A stretch of 64,000 nucleotides of DNA from Bilabrum cf. latius (lineage: Eukaryota > Bigyra: Bicosoecida > Bigyra > Bicosoecida): NCBI GenBank assembly GCA_965178125.1, contig OZ237753.1, positions 930,001 to 994,000 on the forward strand. Direction: 5' to 3'. The position numbers were made by a program, and so were the translations under genes. The notes under the pieces are model-generated. The model was given only the letters and a program-made list of their open reading frames with translations. It made no database searches and had not been told where the DNA came from. Below are positions 19,222 to 29,581 of the stretch, piece by piece (position 1 is the first letter of the stretch; each line of letters opens with the position of its first letter).

Positions 19222-22200
19222 TCACGTCAGGGCGTCAAAGAAGCCCACCTTGCACTGCCTGACCATGGTGCAGATTTCATCCGGCTGATACCCGTGAATC
19301 ATCAGTTCTGTGAGCTTGGGCGCGTGCGAGTACAGGTCCCTGCATGCCTGCTGCTGCGCCCTGGGGATGAGGCCCTCGCACACGTCCGAGAGCGCGTCCA
19401 TCACGTGGTCGTACATGAGCCTAAACTCCCGATTCTGCTGCACGCGGTACTCGAGCCGGGCGATCTCCCTCTCCCCCAGCTTGTGCTCCACCGCGGGGGG
19501 CACCCCGGGCGGGGGCGGGTCCTGCAGCCTCTGCAGCCTGTCCTGCAGCAGCCTGTCCCTGTGCCTCTGGAAATACCCCTCCACCATCGCGTCATACCCG
19601 CCTGCCTCCTTGGCCGCCTTCTCAAGCGATTTCGAGGCGTCTTTGATGGCTGCCTTGGCGGCCTCCTTGGCCTTGTTCTTCAGCTCAATCAGCTTCTTCT
19701 TGGCCTTCAAAGCGGCTGCCTGGGCCTGCTCCTTGACCTCGTTCGCGATGCGCTTGCCATCTGTCTCCAACCACTCCTTCGCTTGCGATGCGAACTGCTT
19801 GCCTTTGTCCAGCGCGGCCTCGCCCATCCGCCGACCGTCTGTCTCCAACCACTCCTTGGCCTTGCCCGCAACCTCCTTGCCTGTGTCCAGTGCGGCCTCA
19901 CCCATCCGCCGACCGTCTGTCTCCAACCACTCCTTGGCCTTGCCCGCAACCTCCTTGCCTTTGTCCAGTGCGGCCTCACCCATCCGCCGACCGTCTGTCT
20001 CCAACCACTCCTTGGCCTTGCCCGCAACAGCCTGTGCGTGGCCATGCACGGCTTTGCCGACCTGTTTCCCGTGCTCCAGTGCAGTTGCACCCAACTGTTT
20101 GGCATGCTCCAGTGCAGCCGCACCAACCTTTTTGCCATGCTCCAATGCAGCTGCACCCAACGCCTCGGCAACACCTGGACCGGACCCACGCCCCTCCTTC
20201 CCCTCCGGTGAGTCGCCCACCACGCGAGCAGACACACCACGGACGAGGTCACGGGCACGGCCCGCCAACCCACCCAGCTGCGCCCCTAGTCGCTGCAGCC
20301 CGTCCTGCTGCAGAGCTTCGCCACCACCACTGCCGTGCCGGCGGCTGGCGAACCGGGCTTGCTCCTACACACCATGCTCCACTCCGCTGTACCTGCGGCT
20401 GTGACCCTCGCCGCCCCTACGGATCATCGAGGCCAGCTTGGCCAGCTCGTCGTGGAAGGCGCCCCTGGTCCCGCTGCCCTCTGTATGCGAGTGGGAGTGG
20501 GAGTGGGCGTCGGGTTGGGTGCGATGGTGTCTCTGGGATGACGCTTCATGCGCGCCCGATACCCCGTGTGCACCCAACGATTGGAACCTGGAATGGGCGC
20601 TAGAAGGGGGTACCGGGGCACTCGGTGGTGCTGCCGGTGCTGCTTGAGACAATCTGCCTCCAGCTTGTGATCCACTGGAGGCCTCTCTCTTACGCCTGCC
20701 CTGAACTGCAGCCGCTTCCACTTCCCCATCCCCTACCTGTCCCGCTGCATTCCCAATCTTGGACCCCACTTCGACCTCCTCGCCCTTCTGTCCCGCGTGC
20801 AGCTAGCTGCCACTCGACTCGCTGCCCCCCGCCTCCCTCGCTTCCTCGCTGCCCCCCGCCATCGCGTCCAGTCTAGCCTACGCTGCCTTCCGCTTGGAAC
20901 TGTACGCAGAGTGCAAACCATCGTCACCTGCTCCATACGATGAAACATACCCTGCACCTGCACCCGCACTTGCTCCTCCCCGGTGCGCCATAGAGGCAAA
21001 CCGGGAGCCGCCCTCCATGCCTCCCTGCTGCTGCTGTTGCTCCTCTTCCTGCGACCCCTGGGGAACAGCCCCCTGCTGCACCCCCCACCCTGCCTGTAAG
21101 GACGTTGGTGGAGCAGCCACGCCTGGCATCAGGTCGGTACCCTCCTCTGCTGCAAGGTAAGGGTTAGCCAGCAGCATGGACGAGGGGCCCTGCTGCTCCT
21201 GCTGCTGCTGCTGCACCTGAAGCAGCTGCGCCCGCAGAGCTGCCACCTGCTCCTGGTACCTGGGCCCCATGCCCTCTCCGCCCTCGTTCATGCCGTACTC
21301 CCCCACTAGCATGCCGGGCATGGCAGTGGACTCCTGGGCGGCGAATCCCTGGGCCACGCCTGGGGTCATGGGCCCTCCTCCAAGGGAGCTGTACCCCGCC
21401 GCAGTGCCCTGCACCCCCATGCTCGCTGGCTCGCCCTCATAGGACCCGCCGTCGCTCAACCCGTCCACCCCGTGGAGCAGTGCCCTCTGCCGCTCCCCTC
21501 CCACCTGCAGCAGGGAGGGAGCCGAGCCCCTGTACTTGGCCAGGTCTGCCATCGTCACACCCTGCTCCCCTCCCACCTGCAGCAGGGAGGGAGCCGAGCC
21601 CCTGTACTTGGCCAGGTCTGCCATCGTCACACCCTGCTCCCCTCCCACCTGCAGCAGGGAGGGAGCCGAGCCCCTGTACTTGGCCAGGTCTGCCATCGTC
21701 ACACCCTGCTCCCCTCCCACCTGCAGCAGGGAGGGAGCCGAGCCCCTGTACTTGGCCAGGTCTGCCATCGTCACACCCTTGAGCGGCTGCACGGTGGGAT
21801 TGGTCGGGGCCATCGGCGTCACCCGCTACCCGTTGCGAAAGTGCCCCGCCAGCGCCGAGGCGGTGGAGTAGAATTGGCTGCCCGGCGTGCTGGCCATGGC
21901 CTGCAGCTCGGGAGACTGGGCGGCGGCGGCGTCCAGGGCAGCACCCGCCGGTGGCTGGCCCGGTGGGGGTGGAGGGTGCTTCCACGGGGGCATGGGAGGG
22001 GCGTTGTGCATGGGGTTCACTCGAGGAACCGGCGGGGGCCGCACGATGTCCTCGCCCGCCGGCTCGTAGCGGAGGTCCTCGGGCAGAAAGGACTCCAACC
22101 CGGGGTATCGGACGTAGGGGTCCGCGCGCAACTTCCGATCTACCATTTGTACCAAATATTCGCACATAATGCAACGTCTTGACGTAGTCATGGTAAGCAG

Positions 22201-22622
22201 CGTAGCTCGCTGCGATGTGGTAATCGTAAAAAGGACGGCGAGAAGCAGCCAATGGTTCCAGCCGCTAGAGCGACCCAAGCTGTTACAAAGCGGGGAGTGC
22301 TCACCTGTAATATTCCACTCAGACCACCCATTGCGCCGACACTTTGCTGGATTGCCCCACCTACTTTTTTCTAGATGTTGCCAATCCCTTTCTGGGAGCC
22401 TCCTTCTCTGAAGCGGACCAACTCGGCCTAGTCCTCAACAGAACCCGTAGATAATGAAGATGGCTTAGTTATATTCTTCGTGTGGCCAGGGCTAGCTATG
22501 TTAACTCTATTCTCCAACCTACTGCCATGCATCTCGGCCGCGAGCACATGGGCGTGCCCATCCTGGCTAGAAATTCCAGATGCTCCAATCAGGAGGCACG
22601 CAATAGCAAGTGCGCTCAACAT
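19222..22622 (-). CDS. Secreted saposin-like protein with repeat-rich insertion
   Basis: Exons are 22622-22305 and 22209-19222 (phase 0, 95-nt intron, GTGAGC to CGCAG), 1101 aa, TGA. Exon 1 starts with a signal peptide (MLSALAIACLLIGASGISSQ) and contains two TAGs; exon 2 has four more. The first half of a saposin-B-like fold (RRCIMCEYLVQMVDRKL) comes soon after the junction. The second half is at the very C-terminus: DVCEGLIPRAQQQACRDLY, then ELMIHGYQPDEICTMVRQC. About 900 residues lie between: a Pro/Gly region, four identical 24-residue repeats (GVTMADLAKYRGSAPSLLQV...), Gln-rich sequence, and four 26-residue LEA-like amphipathic repeats (AKEWLETDGRRMGEAALDKG). The saposin assignment is by cysteine spacing and is tentative. 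Function unknown; membrane or lipid binding is a guess. Confidence 0.72.
19760..20035 (-). repeat. 78-bp coding repeats, LEA-like
   Basis: Within the saposin-like gene, about four tandem 78-bp units encode AKEWLETDGRRMGEAALDKG plus six residues. Three are almost identical and one is diverged. The Lys/Ala/Glu amphipathic pattern resembles LEA proteins. Confidence 0.9.
21488..21779 (-). repeat. 72-bp coding tandem repeat, 4 copies
   Basis: Four head-to-tail 72-bp units, identical or nearly so at the DNA level, encode GVTMADLAKYRGSAPSLLQV plus four residues (GGEQ). The near-absence of silent change means recent expansion or gene conversion. Confidence 0.95.
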
Positions 22623-22800
22623 ACTCCAAGGAATGCCGTGAAAATGTCGAAGATTTTACCCACCGAGGCGGTGCCGAGGTGTATTGGCTAGAGCCAGCTC
22701 GAGATAATCTTGATTTTCTATGCAACATGCACGCAACATTTGAAACTGCAACTCGGAACAACTTTGCGCCGTCGCAGACATAGACACGAAAAGCTGATAC

Positions 22801-23884
22801 ATGGCGGGACCTCTACGAGTATTTGTCACCGGTGGGAGTCGCGGTATTGGACTATCTATTGCCAGAAGGTGAGATGCTGCCGTTTTGATTTGCGTACGTG
22901 GAATAAGTGTGCATGCTGACGCATTCGTATTTATTCCAAAGTATGATCGTAACCGGCGGCTCGTGCTGTTTACGTCCCATTTGCAGGCTTGCCAAGGATG
23001 GTGCCAAGGTTTGCATTGCGGCCAAGACGGCCGATCCTCACCCGAAGCTGCCAGGGACAATCTATTCGGCCGCGGAGGAGATCGAGAAGGCGGGAGGAAC
23101 CGCTCTGCCCGTCGTGTGCGACGTGCGGGACGACGAGTCGGTGGACAATGCAGTGTCTCTAGCTGCTAGTGAGTTCGGCGGCCTGGACGTGGTGATCAAC
23201 AACGCGAGCGCGATCAACAACTCGAGCCTGGAGGAGCTGCCCATGAAGCGCTTCGACCTCATGAACCAGGTCAACGCGCGGGGCACGTACACCACCACCA
23301 GGGCGGCTCTCCCGCACCTGCTGAAGAGCGAGAGGGCGCAGGTGCTGATGCTGTCTCCCCCCCTGAACATGGACCCCCGCTGGCTCAAGATGGGAGGCAC
23401 CGCGTACACGATGGCCAAGTACGGCATGTCCATGTGCGTGCTAGGGTTCGCGGAGGAGCTCAAGGGCAGGGTAGGGGTGAACGCATTGTGGCCCAGGACG
23501 GCCATCGCCACTGCCGCTATCGAGATGCTGGCCGGCAAGGCGGGCATGGCTGCCTCCCGCACACCGGAGATCATGGCAGACACGGCGCACTGGATCGTGC
23601 AGCAGGACCCGAAGAGCTTCAGCGGGCATTTCTTGATCGATGATGAGGTGCTCACACAGCGCATGGGCAAGTCGCAGGAAGACCTGGATGCATACGCGGT
23701 GCAGCCGGGGGCCCCGCTGATGCCCGATTTCTACGTTGGTGACCCGGACGCGCTTGGTCCGTGGGTGGCTGCAGGGGAGGCCATCAAGACGGCGGGCAAG
23801 GCTTGGAAGAACGTAGCTAGCATGTTTGGAGGCGGTGGCAAGGGCAAGGGCGGGGGTGGCGGTAGCTCCGAAGGAAGGCAGTGA
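22801..23884 (+). CDS. HSDL2: HSDL2-like short-chain dehydrogenase
   Basis: This is an NAD(P)-dependent oxidoreductase of 321 aa. Exons are 22801-22868 and 22987-23884; the 118-nt intron (GTGAGA to TGCAG) interrupts the Arg codon of the nucleotide-binding loop. Splicing rebuilds VFVTGGSRGIGLSIARRLAKDGAKVCIAAKT, the Rossmann TGxxxGIG motif. Next come CDVRDDESV, VINNAS and the YTMAKYGMSMCVLG segment with the catalytic Tyr-x3-Lys. AEEIEKAGG, LALWPRT-like VNALWPRTAIATAA, DPKSFSGHFLIDDEVL and DLDAYAV match HSDL2, a peroxisomal/mitochondrial SDR, but the SCP2 domain of animal HSDL2 is absent and a Gly-rich tail replaces it. There is no TAG. The stop is TGA. Confidence 0.92.
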
Positions 23885-23962
23885 TGCTCCGCAGCTGCGG
23901 ACGAAATTGGTTGATGCGTGACAAGTAGTTCGTGTTGCACCAGGCACTGCCAGCGCGCGCAC

Positions 23963-24060
23963 CTCATTCGCTCGCTCACTGCACGGGCAGCAGCGATTTC
24001 TCAGTCAGGATCTCATTCGCTCGCTCACTGCACGGGCAGCAGCGATTTCTCAGTCAGGAT
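23963..24060. repeat. 49-bp tandem duplication over the glycoside hydrolase stop codon
   Basis: Two identical 49-bp units lie at 23963-24011 and 24012-24060. The right-hand unit contains the last codons (LTEKSLLPVQ) and TGA of the minus-strand glycoside hydrolase; the left-hand unit is a downstream copy of the same coding end. 49 is not a multiple of 3. Confidence 0.93.
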
Positions 24061-25646
24061 CAGCACGCTGTCCGTCACTGGCACCCTGAACGCCTGGCCA
24101 CTGGACACACCCCCGAGCGCCCCCAACCCGCCGCCCAGCCCGGCACCTCCCGCCGCCGCTCCTTCTCCCTTGAGCTCGTACACAGTCCCGGTCAGCGGGT
24201 CCAGCAGCGCTGGCTCCTAGATGGCCGTCGAGTTGGTCGCAAGTTGCCCGTGCACAGTTCCGGTCTGGTCCTCGTTGACGGGCGTGTGGTGTGACCCCCA
24301 GAAAGCGAGCATGGTGTGGCCCCCGGGGCTGCTGAAAGAGAACTGCTGGGTGACGGGGCCGTCGCCCGAGGGGTCCTTGGACGGAGCTGGCAGCGGGTCC
24401 GTCAGGCTGAGTACGACGAGTGCGTCCTCGTTGGCGGTAAACGTGCTGGGGATCGCGTTGAAGACCCTCTGCGCAGCGTAGTAGGCAATCTTTGCGTGCG
24501 TCACGGTCGGGTCTGGGCAGTCGACGGCGAGGACACCCTTGTAGTTCTGCTCCGAGTTGTAGCACATGTCCACCATCGAGAAGAGGTTCGAGGGAATGTC
24601 CCGGGCCGCGTCCCCCACGAGTCGCCTCGTGGCCCACTTGGCCTGCGAGCACTCGGTCCAGTTGTACCCCGACAGGGCGCCGTACCTGCCCCCGCGGGAG
24701 GGCGCCCCGTTCTCGCCCTGGAATATCCTCGTGTCCGGGGCGATGGCGTGCAGCTTCTCGCGGAGGTCCTTGATGGAGTCGTAGGATGTGTCCGGGTTGT
24801 ACGAGTACGGGTGGAACGTGAACTGGTTGAAGAGGTCCAGCGCGCCCGCCTTCTTGAATGTCTCAGCGAGCGCCTCGGCCAGGCCGGTGTTCACGCCGGC
24901 CGAGACGCCGGCGATGATGATGGAGTCCGACTGGGTGGCTCGCACCTACTTGGCCACTGTAAGGGCAAAGTCGCAGTAAGACTGCTCGCCCGCTCCGGCG
25001 TGCAGGGGTTCGCTGCGGACAGTAGGGGAGTGGTGGGCGGCTGGACAGGGCGAACGGGCAGTGCATCGGAATGACTAAACTGAATTTCAAATGGTCGCTC
25101 CACTTGGCGGGGCAGTGCTCACTTCCAGATCTCCCATTCTTTCACACCGAGTGCACCGTACCTCTTCACAGCCGCAGTGGACCAGTCCAAAAAAGCGGTG
25201 AGAGCCTCCCCGGTCGGAAAGGGGGACTTGGTCGAGTTATTGCCGCCTCCAGGGTAGATCGGGTTCCCGTACGACAGCTCAATCCATGGCATCACACCAA
25301 CATTCACCATTCCGTGTACAATCTCGTCCATCCACTCCCAAGAGTAGGTCCCCTTTGTCTTCTCGGTGCGAGCCCAACCGCCTTGCAGCCTAGCACGCTT
25401 GGCACCCAGCGCCGGCAAGTATTTTGACCATTTGTCAAACACTGTGTAATTACGGTCCATCGTTTCGGCGCCAATGGACCAGGCATTGTCGGATGCAGGC
25501 AGATCGGCCGCAGTTGCAGTCTTGAGCTACCCGATCTTCTGCCATCCAAGATCCTGTGCCATGTTCGAGTCGATGCCGCAGTCTGCATACGCAGTGGATA
25601 CAATGAAAACGATAAGTCCTCGAATCATCTGTGCTGCGCTCTTCAT
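24025..25646 (-). CDS. Secreted clan GH-A glycoside hydrolase (GH39-like)
   Basis: Exons are 25646-25123 and 25012-24025; the 110-nt intron (GTGAGC to CGCAG) splits the Asn of WEIWNEP. The protein has 503 aa and ends in TGA. The signal peptide is MIRGLIVFIVSTAYA. The family pattern includes RLQGGWARTEKTKGTYSW, VMPWIELSYGNP, WEIWNEP (acid/base Glu), FTFHPYSYNPD and FQGENGAPS (candidate nucleophile Glu). A beta-sandwich-like C-terminal segment (DALVVLSLTDPL ... GGHTMLAFWG) follows, as in GH39 and related enzymes. Three TAG codons are read as Gln, one in the AK-Q-VRATQSD helix directly after the active site and one before EPALLDPLTGTVYEL. The substrate is not predictable; xylosidase, iduronidase or another exo-activity is possible. 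Confidence 0.82.
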
Positions 25647-25906
25647 ACTTGCCAATGTATGGTGGAAGTGAACATTGAGATCGGTGATGCGTCACGCCCT
25701 GCCGCAAGGCGCGGCGCCCGCTGCGACCAAACGCGAAGTGCACGATCAACAAGGGCGCTGGTAGCAGCCAAAAGTAATTCCGTTCCCGTCGACGACTGGA
25801 TCTTGCGGAACCACGAACCACCCCAGTGGAGAACCAGGACAGCTGACAGTCGCACCTCGTCTCAGCAATTAGCGGCAAGCAATCAGAGCAGGAGATACCA
25901 GTACAG

Positions 25907-26654
25907 TTACTTTCCCTCGGCGCCCTTGCCCTTCCCAGCCTCCTCCTCGAGCTGTGCGTTCAGCGCCACGTAGTCGACCGGCTTGCTCGCTGCCCTTCGC
26001 CTCCGCTTGAACACCCGCTCCCCTCCTCCTGCCGCTCCCCGCTCCGGCTGCACCCCGCGCTTGGACCCCACTGCGGGGTCACCGCCCTCCGCTGCCCTCT
26101 TCATCGCCTCCTCCCTCTCCCGTTGTTCCCTGGCTCGCAGCGCCTCCTCCTCCTTCCGAAACAGCCCCGCCTCCTCCTCGGCGTTGTACCCCCGGGAAAG
26201 CCCACTCGACAGCGCGCCCACGTGCGCCAGCGCAGACCGTGCAAATGCACTGGCAGCCCCTCCCTGCACCCTGTAGCCCCCCTCCAGCACACTCACCACC
26301 CGCCCATGGCACCTCCGGTTGGCGATCCGCAGCAGGCACCTGGTCACCCAGGCGTAGTCTTCCTCCCGCAGCACGCCGTACCCGTGGTTCAGCTCGTCCT
26401 TCGCGTGCGCGTCGAACCCCGCAGAAATGAAAATCATGTCGGGGTCGAATGCGTCCACCCGCGGCAGCACCTCCTCCACCATGAGCCGGCGCCAGTCCCT
26501 CGCCGAGTGACCCACGGGCAGACCCACGTTCAGCACGGATGGGGCAGAGGACAGGCCCAGCCTGGGTGCGCCCGTGGCAGGGGCTCTGTGAGTACCGTAA
26601 TGAGAATCGGCAGCGGCCCGTGGTGCTTCCGTCGGGAGAGAGGACGAAGACGAA

Positions 26655-26687
<33 letters not shown>

Positions 26688-29405
26688 CGCGTTTCGGGCG
26701 CCTGTCCCGCTACCTGAGCCTTGGGCGCGAGGCCTCCCACCCTGGCAGGGTCCAGGCCCTCTCCGAGCTTGTTCCCTGACACCCCTTCCACGGGACCAGA
26801 GGCGGGGTAGAACCACGGGCCGGGCAGCCCCTTCGGCTTGCTCTCCTCCTCCTTGTTCTCCTTCTCGTCCCCCTCATCGTCGCCTCCACTCATGGGGGCC
26901 TGGCCACCTGCTGCTGCCTTGGAGACACCGTCCACCTGCTGCGCCTGCGCCTCCATCTTACGAGCCAGCGCCTCTGCACCGGCGGGGTCCCGCTTGCCGT
27001 ACCCGTGCAAGCTCACGAACATGGTGCTGTCCCCATCCTGCCCGTCCAGCCACGGCTTAAAGCTGCCCTGCTTCGCGCGGTAGCTGCCCAGCGGGAGCGC
27101 ACCACCCGTCTGCACCGCAGTGGGCTGCAGGTTCCGCACGACTGCCTCGGTCCCGTTCCCGTGATGCACGTCGAAGTCGAAGATCACCACACGGCGGACC
27201 GCGTGCTCCGTGCGGGCATACCGCGAGACAGCGTATGCCGCGCCCACTGCAACGTTGTTCACTAGACAGAACCCCTGCGGTGTGAAATTCGGGAGAAAGC
27301 GAACGGGGGGTAAGGCTTGCTGCTTGCAATCGCTAACGAATCGCGACGCGATGCGATATGAATCCGCAAACGAGGTACTGTGGTTTGCTCACGTGACTTC
27401 CGTGCGGATCGTTCGGGCAGGTCACAAGCCCAAAAGGACCCGCGTGGTGGCCAGGAGGACGTACGGCGCAGAACGCATTCCTGGCCCTCCCGGCCACCAC
27501 CCTGTCTACGGCGAGGCAGACGGACCCGGCCGCCCGCAGCACGGCATCCAGAGTCCCCGGAGACACCGCCGTGTCCATGTCAAGGTGCTCCAGCCCGCCC
27601 GTGCCCTCGGCCCGTCTGCACGCTTCCACCAGCCTCTGCACGTGGCTGTACTCGTGCACTCGCAGCACGTCCGCGATGCATGCCCTGGGCGCCTCTTCCC
27701 AGGCGGTGCGGCTGGCCAGGCAGCCCGCCCGCAGCACGCCCACGCGCGCGTCCACCAGCCAGCGCAACCTCTCGGGATTCTCGGGGGCGGGCTCCCCCAT
27801 GGGGCTCCGCTTGTAGTCCTATTGGCTGGTGAGGTGCTGCATGCAGTCCGGGTGCGTGACCAGCAGCGTGCACGAGGGTGCCGGGGGGGATTGGGGGGAG
27901 GTGGAGGCAACCCCCTGGCTGTCCGTCCCGGAAGCGGGCGATGCCTTGGATGTCCCAGGTGATGGAGACGATAGTGCGGAGGAAGAAGAAGAGGAAGAAG
28001 AAGCGGCCTGGGCCTCGACGGCCTCCTGGTGCACCCTCGCGGCCACAGAGCCGTCGCCCCCCTGCGACCGCACGGGGGCGGGGGTGGCTCTATGCGTGGG
28101 CTCCTGGCTCTCCATGGCGGACCGACCGTCCAGAGCGCGCAGCTCCGCGGCAGCCTCGGGCCCCATGGCGTGGACGAGGCGGTCGGCGAGCGCGGGGTGT
28201 CCCCCCGCCGAGGCCGAGTGTGCGGGGGTGCGGCCCAGGGCGTCTTGTGCCCTGGCCGAGGCGCCGCGCGATAGAAGAAGTTCCGCTGCCTCGCTCTGTC
28301 CGAACTCGGCGGCGCAGTGAAGCGGGGTGCGTCCCTGCCTGTCCCTGGCCCCGAGCAACTGCTCCACCCGCTGCTCGCCCGCCTCGTCTTGGGCCTCGGC
28401 GGCAGACGATGCCGCCCCTTCCGCCTCTCCTTTCTTGGAGTCACCACCGCCGCCCTGCTTGCTCCTGGCCGCGTCGAAGGCCTCCTGCGACACGTCAAAG
28501 TCCTCCATTAGGATTGATCGCCGCCTCTCGTCCGGCTCTTCAAGCAGCATCCTGAGGATGCCCTCGTCCACGCCACCCGAGCCCTTATCGCCACCTGTCC
28601 CCGAGCCCAAGGCCCCGCCGTCTGCTGATTTAACGGCCGTAATGATCGTCTCCAAGCACTTGGTGAGCCCGTTGGCAGCTGCGATGTGTGCTGGGCCTTG
28701 CCCGTCGTCATCCACCCGAGTCGGGGAGCACCCGGCTTCCAGCAAGACCTCCAACGCATCGTGCGCAAACTGCGATTGGCCGCGGACCGCGCCAACCGAA
28801 AGCGCAAGGTGGATCGCCGGGGAGCCGGCGCACCCAGTTGATGGTTCGGCGCCAAGCTCGAGGGCTTTGCGGAGCGCGTCCAGCTGCGCGTGCATGATTG
28901 CCGTATGCAGCACAGTTGCCTCCCAACAATCCCGGTCGTCTATCCCGACGTCGTCTCCATCAGCCTCAGGATCGTACTCATCGTCCATTTTCTCTTCAGC
29001 TGCCTCAAATTGCTCTTGCAGCTTGTCAGCATCGCCCTCTTGCGCTGCGTCGTGCATGCCAAACGTAGTCCCAGGCTTCTACTGCATTGCAGAGCTTGAT
29101 GACTTCTAAATCCCAGACATGATAAAACGGAAATCCAGGAATGACTTCAACGCTGCAGCTGAAAAGCAGTCGCTGTGACTCTTCAAACTGTCCGGCTCCC
29201 CAGTGGATCCACCGAGGAACGAACCGCTGGCCGAAGGTTCGAACTAGACATCTCTCCGCAGCGTCACTTCCACCCAGCTCACGCCGCACCGGCACACCAC
29301 CAGAAGCCTTCCCCTCTCTGGGTCTTCTTCCGGCCCCGTGCCGCGCTCCGCTTCTCTGCTCGCCGGGCACTCGGACACGGGCTTGGACGGTGCGACGCTG
29401 TTCAT
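25907..29405 (-). CDS. Ankyrin-repeat class II histone deacetylase
   Basis: Exons are 29405-27393 and 27274-25907 (phase 0, 118-nt intron GTGAGC to CGCAG), 1126 aa, TAA stop. Ankyrin repeats fill the N-terminal half (CWEATVLHTAIMHAQLDALRK, AIHLALSVG, GPAHIAAANG, RTPLHCAAEFGQSEAAELLL). The deacetylase domain follows: LLVTHPDCMQHL, ENPERLRW, AVRPPGHHAGPFGLV, then after splicing GSHGFCLVNNVAVGAAYA. Zinc ligands are in IFDFDVHHGNGTEAV and ISAGFDAHAKDELNHGYGV; VLEGGYRVQGG is also present. A disordered Ser/Glu insertion of about 140 residues interrupts the domain. Four TAG codons: one before DYKRSPM and three in the extension upstream of Met at 29057. A start at 29057 is the alternative. The ANK-HDAC fusion is known in some protists. 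Confidence 0.9.
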
Positions 29406-29581
29406 CAGACCGAGGCATTAAAAAATTCACGCAACAATCACACTAATCAATGTGTGTGCACAATTATTCCCACGATGAAAGAGCCAGTTGCTATGCGCAC
29501 TATCCACCGTTTCCCCTCCTCCCCGCTGCTGCTGGCTCCCTCTCACCCACAGCCTCTCTCTCTGACCCTATGTATCCTCTC

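Noticed and set aside
19294-20404. Long plus-strand ORFs opposite the saposin-like gene
   Set aside because: They are antisense shadows of the GC-rich repeats; the minus frame has signal peptide, splice fit and repeats.
21488-21779. CRISPR-like array
   Set aside because: Units are directly adjacent without spacers, lie in frame in a coding sequence and the genome is eukaryotic.
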